Positions 9,313 to 17,075 are shown, counted from the first letter of the stretch. The stretch: DNA of 64,000 nucleotides from Bacteroides sp. UBA7333 (GCA_002471195.1 DKPN01000003.1:16190-80189); one strand, 5' to 3'. A program made the numbers and translations. The notes: a model not told the origin generated them from the sequence alone.

Positions 9313-9344
9313 GACTACTGCGCGAGCAGTAGTCTTTTTGTTTT
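9313..9344 (+). terminator. Terminator of the ECF sigma operon
   Basis: GACTACTGC (9313-9321), loop GCGA, and GCAGTAGTC (9326-9334) form a perfect 9-bp stem with a tetraloop, followed by TTTTTGTTTT. It is a strong factor-independent terminator about 100 bp after the DUF4252 gene. Confidence 0.85.
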
Positions 9345-9347
9345 AAT

Positions 9348-9388
9348 ACAACAAAGGAGGTTCTCTAGATGTGTACCTCCTTTGTTGT
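9348..9388. terminator. Second hairpin between convergent genes
   Basis: A 14-bp perfect inverted repeat (9348-9361 with 9375-9388) around a 13-nt loop lies immediately after the first terminator and 34 bp from the end of the minus-strand DUF2807 gene. It probably stops minus-strand transcription or insulates the two units. One arm contains AAAGGAGGT and the other ACCTCCTTT. Confidence 0.6.
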
Positions 9389-9421
9389 TTGTTATAGTAA
9401 TGTTGTTAGAGAGAAAGAATC

Positions 9422-10171
9422 TTATTTGTTTTTTATACTTCCTATGCCGTTTCGACTTAGGTTTTTGATAGTTGGATTTCCTTTATAGTTGATACTACCC
9501 ACACCATTTGATGTAGCGGTGACCTGCTCAAGTGCATAGCAAGTGATGTTGCCTATACCGTTCGATTGGGCTATTACCTCTTTTGCTTTTAAATCTTCGG
9601 CTTTTATGCTTCCTACGCCGTCAAGCTTAAAAACGGCAAGATTGGTGTTGCCATTTATCGATACGCTTCCCACACCTTCTGAACTAATGTTCACCTCATT
9701 GCAATTGATATTATTTATATTGATGTTTCCCACTCCTTTAGAGCTTAGATTGAGTATATCAGTTTTGAAAGCATCGATGATGGTAAATCCTCCTACACCT
9801 TCAATGGTTACTAACTTTAAGTGGGGTGCTGATATGGTGATGGTTATTTTATCGTTTATTTTGTTATTCTTCATTCTCATATTTTGCTTGATGCACAACA
9901 ATCCTTTATCTACCTCTACTTTTATGAGCGATACATACTCTTCGGGGCCTACAATTTTAAGAGACGATTTATCGTCGGTAGATTGTGTAAAGACAATATT
10001 GCCTACTACATCCGATACGATACCGTCAAACCCATATACATTATAATTGCGGGTTATATTTTTACTACTGTTTTCTATATCTCTCGTATTTGCACTCTCT
10101 TTTGCTTCAGCGTTGGCCCACGATGATAATCCTATTAATGCCATTACTAAAAAGTGGATTGCTTGTTTCAT
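9422..10171 (-). CDS. DUF2807 (GIN-domain) exported protein
   Basis: The 249-residue protein has a signal peptide (1-22, cleavage near ANA-E). It is followed by a beta-helical DUF2807 domain built of short repeats such as GVGNININ, GVGSVSIN, GVGSIKAE, GIGNITCY and GVGSINYK. The domain is also called the putative auto-transporter adhesin head GIN domain, named for such glycine motifs. It is expected in the periplasm or at the outer membrane; activity is unknown. The upstream region holds TGCAACTTTT and CGTCTAA instead of the common -7 box, matching the promoter of the ECF sigma operon 2.5 kb away. Confidence 0.9.
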   Translation of the reverse strand: MKQAIHFLVMALIGLSSWANAEAKESANTRDIENSSKNITRNYNVYGFDGIVSDVVGNIVFTQSTDDKSSLKIVGPEEYVSLIKVEVDKGLLCIKQNMRMKNNKINDKITITISAPHLKLVTIEGVGGFTIIDAFKTDILNLSSKGVGNININNINCNEVNISSEGVGSVSINGNTNLAVFKLDGVGSIKAEDLKAKEVIAQSNGIGNITCYALEQVTATSNGVGSINYKGNPTIKNLSRNGIGSIKNK

Positions 10172-10200
10172 ATTTTAAGTATTAATTGGTTTCTTGTTAA

Positions 10201-10230
10201 TTAGACGTATCAATGTTTTAAAAAGTTGCA
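10201..10230 (-). promoter_or_regulatory. Candidate ECF-sigma promoter of the DUF2807 gene
   Basis: On the minus strand TGCAACTTTT (10230-10221) is followed after 13 bp by CGTCTAA (10207-10201), 29 bp before the DUF2807 ATG. It has the AACTT-N16-GTCTAA form of many ECF promoters and matches the sequence ahead of the ECF sigma gene. Confidence 0.55.
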
Positions 10231-10288
10231 ATGGCTTTTTCTTTTTTTTATTTATTTGTTTCTTTGTGCCACAATAACACCTCACCAT

Positions 10289-10987
10289 ATGCAGCGCATC
10301 ATTAAAGATAAGTATTTAGGCGACATTATAGTAAAGATGAGTCCACGTGCTCGAAAACTTACTTTTCGAGGTAAGCCCAATGCAATACATGTTACTATTC
10401 CGCATGATACAAAAGAGGGTGAGTTGCTTGATGCTATCGAAAAGCTACGTCCTAAGCTTGTGGTGATGAAAGATAAGGTGACCCGTAAAATGATCGATTT
10501 AAACTTTCGTGTTGAGGCCGAATATTTTAAATTGTCGCTCATTCAAGGCAAGCGCGATAAGTTTTTAGCCCATTCAGAATTGGGCGAAACTACTATTGTG
10601 TGTCCCGAACATGTGAACTTCGATGATGACAATCTGCAAGAATGGTTGCTGAAAGTGGTGGAAGAGGCACTTCGAAGAAATGCAAAAATTATATTACCCC
10701 AACGTTTATATATGCTTTCGCAAATGCATGGTTTGTCATATAAGTCGGTAAAAATAAACAATAGCAAAGGGCGGTGGGGAAGTTGTTCGTCGAGCAAAGC
10801 CATTAATCTGTCTTACTACTTGATGTTGTTGCCTAAACACCTTATTGACTATGTGTTGTTGCACGAACTATGCCATACTAAAGAGATGAATCATGGCGAA
10901 AACTTTTGGAAGCTTCTTAATGGTTGTACATCGCATCGGGCTTTAGTTTTGCGCGATGAGCTCAAAAAATATAAAACCGACCTATAA
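10289..10987 (+). CDS. YgjP-type (M48/DUF45) zinc metallopeptidase-like protein
   Basis: The C-terminal half contains the zinc-binding HELCHTKEMNHGENFW motif (HExxH plus a downstream His), preceded by VKINNSKGRWGSCSSSKAINLSYYLMLLP. These are hallmarks of the YgjP/DUF45 SprT-like metallopeptidase family. The frame extends upstream to a TTG at 10226, but those 21 codons come from a T-rich run and there is no ATG among them. I choose the first ATG (10289), giving 232 residues, close to the family length. It is soluble and cytoplasmic. Substrates of the family are not established. It converges with the small membrane-protein gene after it. Confidence 0.88.
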   Translation: MQRIIKDKYLGDIIVKMSPRARKLTFRGKPNAIHVTIPHDTKEGELLDAIEKLRPKLVVMKDKVTRKMIDLNFRVEAEYFKLSLIQGKRDKFLAHSELGETTIVCPEHVNFDDDNLQEWLLKVVEEALRRNAKIILPQRLYMLSQMHGLSYKSVKINNSKGRWGSCSSSKAINLSYYLMLLPKHLIDYVLLHELCHTKEMNHGENFWKLLNGCTSHRALVLRDELKKYKTDL

Positions 10988-10998
10988 AGGCCGGTTTT
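10973..10998. terminator. Hairpin between convergent genes
   Basis: AAAACCGACC (10973-10982) pairs with GGCCGGTTTT (10989-10998) with one mismatch and a 6-nt loop. It spans the YgjP stop codon, ends in TTTT on the plus strand and starts with AAAA, so it can act in both directions. Confidence 0.6.
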
Positions 10999-11023
10999 AC
11001 TGTATCTATAGGGTTGTAATATA

Positions 11024-11419
11024 CTATTGCGCTAGCAACTTAATGCCATCGGTATCGCGTTCTAATTTATAATCACCTCCTTTTGAACTTAAGTCGAAGC
11101 TCGACACAATTTCGGTGTTTTTGTCTACAATGAGCAATGCACTCTCTTCGGCAAATCTATTTACTTTGAGGCTAAATGGTTCATTAGCTACTTTACCATC
11201 AAATAGTAGGCTGTCATTGATGTGTATTTCTATTGGATTGCCCATAAAACCTTTCATAAGAGTAATATTGTATGTTTCTTGATAGTTGCGTTCAGTTTGT
11301 TTGCTAGCTCCTGCTCTTAAGCTCATGTATACAAAAACCACCACTACTGCAATTACTGCAAAAGCTAATATGCCATTGCCAATCATAAATTGTTTGTTCG
11401 TGTTTAAACGATGTGCCAT
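11024..11419 (-). CDS. Single-pass membrane protein, unknown
   Basis: The 131-residue protein has a short basic N-terminus, one membrane helix at about 14-34 (GILAFAVIAVVVVFVYMSL), and an extracytoplasmic domain with a compact beta pattern (YNITLMKGFMGNPIEIHINDSLLFDG...). I do not recognise a named family. A -7 box (11446-11453) precedes it, so it is probably a single-gene unit, facing the YgjP-type gene. Confidence 0.75.
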   Translation of the reverse strand: MAHRLNTNKQFMIGNGILAFAVIAVVVVFVYMSLRAGASKQTERNYQETYNITLMKGFMGNPIEIHINDSLLFDGKVANEPFSLKVNRFAEESALLIVDKNTEIVSSFDLSSKGGDYKLERDTDGIKLLAQ

Positions 11420-11445
11420 AATAATATAGATGTTTTTATTGACAT

Positions 11446-11453
11446 CAAAGATA
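11446..11453 (-). promoter_or_regulatory. -7 box upstream of the small membrane-protein gene
   Basis: TATCTTTG on the minus strand, 26 bp upstream of the ATG at 11419. No -33 box at the standard distance. Confidence 0.45.
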
Positions 11454-11577
11454 AGCTATTTGGTTGAAACAATGGAGTTTTGGCTTTTGCTATTTCGTGA
11501 TGAAATAATTCTTGTTATAGAATCTTAACAAACTTAACAAATCCTATCAAAATGTAGGGCCATATCATATTGTTGAC

Positions 11578-11585
11578 TACATTTG
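11578..11585 (+). promoter_or_regulatory. -7 box of the metal-handling cluster
   Basis: TACATTTG matches TAnnTTTG. It lies inside the longest open frame of the next gene (TTG at 11570), so translation must start downstream, at GTG 11591 or ATG 11603. Confidence 0.5.
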
Positions 11586-11590
11586 TAATT

Positions 11591-12085
11591 GTGAAGAAAT
11601 TAATGCAAATATCATCTCTGTTGTTGGTACTCATCATTGCCATTGGCTCTATGGGGATTAACATTATGAGTTATTGTTGCAATCATAAAGAGGTAAAGCT
11701 ATTTGCTTCGATGGATTATGGTTGTAATAGTATTTCGCATAGTCATCACTCGCACACCATTAACCATGACGAATGTTGTGGAGCAGTGGTTAGTAGCACT
11801 TCAAGTTGCTGCGAAACACATACTCATTCGCACGATATCGAATACGATGCCGAACATTTGCATACGCAAGATCACTGCACAACCAGCGATTTAGTGCTGT
11901 TGAAACCGGTGAAAAATACCGATTACAATATTGTGCTTTGCGCGATAGAGCCTATTGTAATGCAGATTTTTGGTTACGATCCACATGTGTGTTTAGATAA
12001 AACGTTTCCTTACATTGACAATGATTATCCTCCTATTGATACCGGACGCGATATTCTTGCCAAAAATGCTACCCTCCTGATTTAA
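11591..12085 (+). CDS. Cys/His-rich exported protein (HYC_CC_PP-like)
   Basis: The product (164 aa from GTG 11591) starts VKKLMQISSLLLVLIIAIG, a signal-peptide-like segment. It then carries Cys pairs SYCC (29-30), ECC (62-63) and SCC (73-74), His-rich stretches (SHSHHSHTINHDE, THTHSHD), and near the end YPPIDTGRDI. Paired cysteines and a late PP motif recall the HYC_CC_PP family of Bacteroidota, though the HYC triplet is SYC here. Cys/His content suggests binding of a soft metal such as copper or zinc in the periplasm. It precedes a TonB-dependent receptor by 87 bp and forms one group with it and the HMA protein. ATG 11603 is the alternative start. Confidence 0.78.
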   Translation: MKKLMQISSLLLVLIIAIGSMGINIMSYCCNHKEVKLFASMDYGCNSISHSHHSHTINHDECCGAVVSSTSSCCETHTHSHDIEYDAEHLHTQDHCTTSDLVLLKPVKNTDYNIVLCAIEPIVMQIFGYDPHVCLDKTFPYIDNDYPPIDTGRDILAKNATLLI

Positions 12086-12172
12086 ATTATTCCGATTAAT
12101 CGCTTTTATAGGACTTAGAATGCTCTAAGCCCTCATAAACATTTGTATTAATTAATCTGGAATAATTGAAAA

Positions 12173-14389
12173 ATGAAATCATATAAAATTTTATTGACCG
12201 CACTATTTGTAGCGGTATCTTTAGCTGCATTCGCACAAAATCGTGTGAAAGGCAATGTTGTTGACGCACAAAACGAGCCCATTGTAGGGGCCAATCTTCG
12301 TTGGATGAACACTTCGACTGGAGGTGTGACCGATATTGATGGCAACTTCGATATTGAAGCCTCAGGAGTGTCGAATCGTTTAATAGCGAGCTATATCGGG
12401 TGTACCCCCGACACTATAACCGTCACCCATCCTTCGGGTTTTTTAAATATTGCATTGAAAGGTCAAGTAGAACTTGATGAGGTAGTAGTGAGTGCTCGTC
12501 GTCAGGGTACTTTAAACTCCCGTGTAGAGGCTATGCAGATGCAGACCATTACCTACGATGAACTTTGCAGAGCGGCTTGCTGTAACTTGGCCGAAAGTTT
12601 CGAAACCAACGCTTCGGTCGATGTAGCCTATAGTGACGCTGCAACAGGTGCTCGCCAAATTAAGTTGTTAGGCCTTTCGGGCACGTATGTACAAATGCTA
12701 ACCGAACAGATTCCTAATCTACAAGGGGCCGCATCACCTTATGGTTTAAGTTATGTGCCCGGACCTTGGATGAATGGCATACAAGTATCAAAAGGCACAG
12801 CTTCTGTAAAAAACGGTTACGAGTCGCTCACCGGACAAATCAATATAGATTATAAAAAGCCTCAAACTGCCGATCCGTTATTTGTCAATCTATTTGCTGC
12901 GCATACCGGGCGTTTGGAAGCCAATGCCGATGCTAATATCAACTTAAATAAAAAGTTGGCAACCGGTTTGTTGATGCACTACTCGCGCGAAAAGATGTCG
13001 CACGACTCGGACGATGACGGTTTCTTGGATATGCCCAAAACGGAGCAGTATAACATTATGAACCGTTGGTATTATAAATCGGATAACTATATTTTCCAGG
13101 CAGGAGCCAACTTTGTGCACGAGAAGCGCGAGAGTGGACAGATAACCCATGGCGATCATATGACCAATCCTTACAAAATCGATATCAACACCAATCGAGG
13201 AGTGCTGTTTACTAAAAACGGATATATCTTCGATCACGATAAAAATACAAATATTGCTTTAATCCTATCGGGTACGTTCCACGATCAGAAATCGAACTTC
13301 GGAAAGAATCTATTCGATGTTCAGCAACAAAACGTATATGCCAATTTGATGTTCGAAACAGAGTTCAGCTCATTGCACAAAATCAGTACAGGTGCTAGTA
13401 TGAACTACGACCATTATAAAGAGAAACTTATAGACGAAAGAGTAGAGGGCTTAGATAATATTAAGTTGCGACGTACCGATCCGATTACTGGTATTTACGG
13501 GCAATATACTTTCAATTATTACGACCGCGTCACTGTTTTGGCTGGTCTACGCGGTGATTATAGCAAAGAGCATGGATTCTTTGTTACTCCTCGCTTACAT
13601 GTGAAGTATGCGCCATGGGGCGACTTGTTGAGCTTGCGAGCATCGGTGGGACGCGGTTATCGAGTAGCTAATGTTTTGGTAGAAAATAGCTATCTACTGG
13701 CAAGTAGCCGTAAGATGGTATTTCAAAATGGGTTAGACAACTTCGAATCGGCATGGAACTATGGTGCCAGTGCCCATCTTACACTGCCGTTGTTCGATAA
13801 AAACCTGTCGGTAATGTTAGAATACTACTATACCGACTTCGATAAGCAGGTGGTGGCCAACCTAGAAGATCCTACCCGTGTGACGTTTGGCAATCTTGAC
13901 GGACGCTCTTATGCACAGAATGCACAAATAGAGGTTTCGTACCCTTTTTTCAAAGGCTTTTTATTGACAGGAGCCTATCGCTGGACAGATGCAAAAACAA
14001 CCTACAACGGCGAGTTGATGACCAAACCGTTGACCAATCGTTTTAAAGGACTGCTCACCGCTTCGTATCAAACACCCGGCGGTATGTGGCAGTTTGATGC
14101 AACATCACAGTTCAACGGGGGTGGACGCATGCCCAATCCGGGTAAAGTAGATCCGCTGTGGAATCCTGAATTCCCATCGTTTGTATCGTTGAGCGCACAA
14201 GCCACCTTCAACTACAAAGAGCTGAGTGTGTATGTAGGCGGCGAAAACTTAACCGGCTATCGTCAGAAAAATCCGATTATTGATGCAGCCAACCCTTGGG
14301 GCGATCGTTTTGATGCTTCGATGGTGTGGGGCCCGGTACACGGACCTAAGTTTTACATCGGTATGCGTTGGTCGTTGCCACGTATCTGA
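12173..14389 (+). CDS. TonB-dependent outer-membrane receptor, probably for metal
   Basis: The 738-residue protein has a signal peptide (1-21), a carboxypeptidase-regulatory-like domain at about 24-97 (VKGNVVDAQNEPIVGANLRW), a TonB-box-like segment (VELDEVVVSARRQG, about 99-112), a plug, and a long 22-strand-type barrel ending in FYIGMRWSLPRI. The plug contains C132, C136 and C137 in ELCRAACCNLAESFETN, unusual for a plug. Its neighbours are a Cys/His-rich exported protein and an HMA protein, so the cargo is probably a metal ion or metal chelate. It lacks a SusD partner, so a glycan substrate is unlikely. Energy would come from TonB-ExbBD encoded elsewhere. Confidence 0.92.
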   Translation: MKSYKILLTALFVAVSLAAFAQNRVKGNVVDAQNEPIVGANLRWMNTSTGGVTDIDGNFDIEASGVSNRLIASYIGCTPDTITVTHPSGFLNIALKGQVELDEVVVSARRQGTLNSRVEAMQMQTITYDELCRAACCNLAESFETNASVDVAYSDAATGARQIKLLGLSGTYVQMLTEQIPNLQGAASPYGLSYVPGPWMNGIQVSKGTASVKNGYESLTGQINIDYKKPQTADPLFVNLFAAHTGRLEANADANINLNKKLATGLLMHYSREKMSHDSDDDGFLDMPKTEQYNIMNRWYYKSDNYIFQAGANFVHEKRESGQITHGDHMTNPYKIDINTNRGVLFTKNGYIFDHDKNTNIALILSGTFHDQKSNFGKNLFDVQQQNVYANLMFETEFSSLHKISTGASMNYDHYKEKLIDERVEGLDNIKLRRTDPITGIYGQYTFNYYDRVTVLAGLRGDYSKEHGFFVTPRLHVKYAPWGDLLSLRASVGRGYRVANVLVENSYLLASSRKMVFQNGLDNFESAWNYGASAHLTLPLFDKNLSVMLEYYYTDFDKQVVANLEDPTRVTFGNLDGRSYAQNAQIEVSYPFFKGFLLTGAYRWTDAKTTYNGELMTKPLTNRFKGLLTASYQTPGGMWQFDATSQFNGGGRMPNPGKVDPLWNPEFPSFVSLSAQATFNYKELSVYVGGENLTGYRQKNPIIDAANPWGDRFDASMVWGPVHGPKFYIGMRWSLPRI

Positions 14390-14486
14390 TGAATCGATAG
14401 ATAGAGGTAGAACGTTTGTTTGGTGCGCATCAAGCCGCCGGCATTTGGTGCGAAACGAATGAGCGAACCGGACGATTGAAAAGAAT

Positions 14487-14572
14487 AACATCCCCATGTT
14501 GCAGTGAACTACATGGGGGTGTAACACACTCGGACATCCCCATGTGTGATATCACAACATCCCCATGTTGTG
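14487..14572. repeat. Array A: four palindromes with exact 23-bp phasing
   Basis: Four 12-mers of consensus ACAYCCCCATGT have centres at 14493.5, 14516.5, 14539.5 and 14562.5. Copies 1, 3 and 4 read on the plus strand and copy 2 on the minus strand. Copy 4 extends to an 8-bp perfect stem (CACAACAT-CCCC-ATGTTGTG), and the spacer before it contains the palindrome TGTGATATCACA. The 14390-14698 gap holds no convincing gene. A second array of the same design is at 40522. Confidence 0.8.
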
Positions 14573-14698
14573 GCAGTGGTTGGCCATGGATATTAAGCTA
14601 AACCTCACTCAATAGGGCTATACGCGTGTGGCATGGATACGATAAATTTGTAAACACTGAAATAAATGATTGTATAACTAAAATTAAATGTAACCATT

Positions 14699-15040
14699 AT
14701 GAAAACAATGATGAACTTAAAAGCCATTATGTTGTTGGCTATGATCTCTTTTTTTGCACTCAACCTATCGGCGCAACACGCCGACGAAGCACAAGTTTTG
14801 TTTAGCGTAAAGATCGATTGCAAATCGTGTGTAAAGAAAATCGAAAACCATTTCGGGCCGATGCGCGGTGTTAAAAAAGTGAAGGTAAACATGCCCGATC
14901 AAACGGTTAATATTGTGTACTCAACCAAGCGATTAGACGAAGCCAAACTGATAGCAGAATTCAAGAAATTAGACCTTGAAGCTACGCCCATCGTCGAAAA
15001 GCCCTGTGGCGCTAAAAAGACTTGCTGTCCGGGACATTGA
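14699..15040 (+). CDS. Periplasmic heavy-metal-associated (HMA) domain protein
   Basis: The 113-residue protein has a signal peptide (cleavage near LSA-Q, about 25) and one HMA fold at about 32-100. The HMA metal site CxxC is C41-K-S-C44 within FSVKIDCKSCVKKIENHFG. A short tail KPCGAKKTCCPGH adds three cysteines and a His as a second possible metal site. HMA proteins carry Cu(I) or similar ions. As an exported copy next to a TonB receptor with plug cysteines and a Cys/His-rich protein, it probably buffers or hands on the imported metal. It is separated from the receptor by 309 bp holding the palindrome array, so co-transcription is uncertain. Confidence 0.88.
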   Translation: MKTMMNLKAIMLLAMISFFALNLSAQHADEAQVLFSVKIDCKSCVKKIENHFGPMRGVKKVKVNMPDQTVNIVYSTKRLDEAKLIAEFKKLDLEATPIVEKPCGAKKTCCPGH

Positions 15041-15151
15041 GATTCTTTAAAATAAAGAAACAAAAAAGCTATAAGGCTGTTATTTAGTAACCTATGATGT
15101 TTTCATCCGGTGTTGCAAGGCAATATCATTTGGCAAATTATCATTCTTACT

Positions 15152-15173
15152 GATAAGCAACTTATCGCTTTTT
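15152..15173 (+). terminator. Short terminator-like hairpin
   Basis: GATAAG (15152-15157), CAA, CTTATC (15161-15166), then GCTTTTTTG. The stem is only 6 bp but the T run is good. It may end transcription from the HMA gene. Confidence 0.45.
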
Positions 15174-15256
15174 TGCTTTTATAAAGTTAAAAATCTGTAT
15201 AGTTTATCAAAAGCATTGGTTTTTGAGCCTTAATCTGTTTCTTTTTTCTTTAATAT

Positions 15257-15287
15257 TTTGTAGACGAACAGATTATTTATATCTTTG
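15257..15287 (+). promoter_or_regulatory. Promoter of the rimP-nusA-infB operon
   Basis: TTTG (15257-15260), 19 bp, TATCTTTG (15280-15287): a textbook Bacteroidota -33/-7 pair. Transcription would start near 15293, leaving a leader of about 60 nt. Confidence 0.8.
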
Positions 15288-15309
15288 CAACCGAAATGGA
15301 TGAAAGGGG

Positions 15310-15333
15310 AGGGGCGATTAAGCTCCTTTTTTT
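15310..15333 (+). promoter_or_regulatory. Terminator-like hairpin in the rimP leader (possible attenuator)
   Basis: AGGGGC (15310-15315), loop GATTAA, and GCTCCT (15322-15327) form a 6-bp stem with one G-U pair, followed by an unbroken T run (15327-15333). It sits between the promoter and rimP, so read-through would be required for expression of nusA. Confidence 0.5.
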
Positions 15334-15351
15334 GTTCTTATAACGCTAACA

Positions 15352-15819
15352 ATGATAGAAAAAAAGACAGTTTGTGAGATCGTAAATGAGTGGTTAGAAG
15401 ATAAAGACTACTTCTTGGTAGAAGTAAGCGTTAGCCCTGACGATCGTATTGTGGTAGAGATAGACCACGCAGAAGGTGTTTGGATTGAAGATTGCGTAGA
15501 GCTAAGCCGCTTTATCGAATCGAAACTAAACCGTGAGGAAGAAGATTATGAACTGGAAGTTGGCTCTGCCGGCATCGGACAACCATTTAAAGTGTTGCAG
15601 CAATACATCAACCACATTGGCATGGAGGTTGAAGTGCTAACCAAAGCAGGCCGCAAATTTACCGGCATCATGAAAGATGCCAACGACGAACAGTTTGTAG
15701 TAAGCGTTGAAAAGAAAGTGAAAGAAGAAGGTTCGAAACGACCAAAGAAGGTAGTAGAGGACGACGCTTTCCGTTATGATGAAATAAAATATACGAAATA
15801 CTTAATTAGTTTTAAATAA
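15352..15819 (+). CDS. rimP: Ribosome maturation factor RimP
   Basis: RimP assists assembly of the small ribosomal subunit. The 155-residue protein has the N-terminal alpha/beta domain (VNEWLEDKDYFLVEVSV...IEIDHAEGVWIEDCVELSRFIESKLN) with the characteristic ExxYELEVGSAGI motif at about 62-74. A C-terminal SH3-like domain follows (about 90-155, VLTKAGRKFTGIMKDA). It leads the conserved rimP-nusA-infB operon, with 2 bp before nusA. Start choice is clear: ATG after a structured leader. Confidence 0.94.
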   Translation: MIEKKTVCEIVNEWLEDKDYFLVEVSVSPDDRIVVEIDHAEGVWIEDCVELSRFIESKLNREEEDYELEVGSAGIGQPFKVLQQYINHIGMEVEVLTKAGRKFTGIMKDANDEQFVVSVEKKVKEEGSKRPKKVVEDDAFRYDEIKYTKYLISFK

Positions 15820-15821
15820 TT

Positions 15822-17075
15822 ATGGCCAAAAAAGAAGAAACAATCAGCTTGATTGATACCTTTTCGGAATTTAAAGAACTGAAAAATATCGATAGAACAA
15901 CGATGGTAAGTGTTCTCGAAGAGGCTTTTCGCAGTGTTATTACAAAAACATTTGGCACTGACGAGAACTATGACGTGATTGTGAACCCTGATAAAGGTGA
16001 TTTTGAAATATGGCGTAACCGCGAAGTTGTAGCCGATGCGGATTTTGAAAATCCACATATGGAGATATCGCTTAGCGACGCTCAAAAAATAGATGCATCC
16101 TATGAAGTAGGTGAAGAGGTGACCGACTCGTTCGAATTCGCAAAATTAGGACGTCGTGCTATCTTGAACTTACGTCAGGCTTTGGCTTCAAAAATATTAG
16201 AACTAGAAAAAGATAGCCTATACAATAAATATATTGACAAAGTAGGCACTGTAATAGCAGCCGAAGTTTACCAAATTTGGAAAAAAGAGATGCTATTGCT
16301 CGACGATGAAGGAAACGAATTACTATTACCTAAAACAGAGCAAATACCTGCCGATTTCTATCGTAAAGGCGAAACCGCTCGCGCAGTAGTAGCACGCGTT
16401 GACAACAAGAATAATAATCCTAAAATTATTCTTTCGCGCACATCGCCCGTTTTCTTGCAACGTCTATTTGAAATGGAAGTTCCCGAAATTAACGATGGAT
16501 TGATTACTATCCGCAAAATTGCTCGTATCCCTGGTGAACGTGCTAAGATTGCCGTAGAATCGTATGATGATCGTATCGACCCTGTTGGTGCTTGTGTGGG
16601 TGTGAAAGGTAGCCGTATCCATGGTATCGTTCGCGAACTTCGTAACGAAAATATCGATGTGATCAACTATACATCGAATACTTCGTTGTTTATACAACGT
16701 GCACTTAGTCCTGCCAAAGTTTCTTCTATCCGTTTGAACGAAGAAGAGAAAAAAGCAGAGGTGTTTTTACGTCCGGAAGAAGTGTCGTTGGCTATCGGTA
16801 AAGGCGGTTTGAATATCAAACTAGCTAGTATGTTGACAGAATACACCATCGATGTATTCCGCGAGTTAGAAGAAGGAACAGAAGACGAAGACATCTACTT
16901 GGATGAATTTAGAGATGAAATTGACGGATGGGTAATCGATGCCATTAAAGCAATTGGTATTGATACAGCTAAGTCGGCTCTCAACGCTTCTCGTGAAATG
17001 CTAATCGAGAAAACCGATCTTGAAGAGGAAACGGTGGATGAAGTGTTACGTATTTTGAAAGCAGAATTCGAATAA
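15822..17075 (+). CDS. nusA: Transcription termination/antitermination factor NusA
   Basis: NusA binds RNA polymerase and nascent RNA and modulates pausing, termination and antitermination. The 417-residue protein has the N-terminal RNAP-binding domain (about 1-125), an S1 domain (about 130-200), and two KH domains. The first KH segment includes IPGERAKIAVESYDDRIDPVGACVGVKGSRIHGIVREL and the second EVSLAIGKGGLNIKLASML (IGKGG). The C-terminal acidic repeats of E. coli NusA are missing, leaving only a short helical end, as in many non-proteobacterial forms. Its product could act on the terminator-like hairpin in its own operon leader; that is inference. Confidence 0.95.
   Translation: MAKKEETISLIDTFSEFKELKNIDRTTMVSVLEEAFRSVITKTFGTDENYDVIVNPDKGDFEIWRNREVVADADFENPHMEISLSDAQKIDASYEVGEEVTDSFEFAKLGRRAILNLRQALASKILELEKDSLYNKYIDKVGTVIAAEVYQIWKKEMLLLDDEGNELLLPKTEQIPADFYRKGETARAVVARVDNKNNNPKIILSRTSPVFLQRLFEMEVPEINDGLITIRKIARIPGERAKIAVESYDDRIDPVGACVGVKGSRIHGIVRELRNENIDVINYTSNTSLFIQRALSPAKVSSIRLNEEEKKAEVFLRPEEVSLAIGKGGLNIKLASMLTEYTIDVFRELEEGTEDEDIYLDEFRDEIDGWVIDAIKAIGIDTAKSALNASREMLIEKTDLEEETVDEVLRILKAEFE

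Noticed and set aside
9268..9468. 66-residue plus-strand frame
   Set aside because: It runs through two terminators and into the end of the DUF2807 gene, with a low-complexity hydrophobic product.
10226..10288. Extended N-terminus of the YgjP-type protein (TTG start)
   Set aside because: The 21 residues derive from a T-rich run and are not part of the family; the ATG at 10289 fits.
11570..11590. Upstream TTG start of the Cys/His-rich protein
   Set aside because: The -7 box TACATTTG lies within this segment, so it should not be transcribed.
14487..14572. CRISPR array
   Set aside because: Repeat units are only 12-20 bp, palindromic, in mixed orientation, only four in number, with 11-bp spacers. 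CRISPR repeats are longer and uniform, and no cas gene is near.
14416..14601. 61-residue frame across array A
   Set aside because: It crosses the palindromes, has no plausible domain and lacks a promoter; the phasing explains the sequence better.
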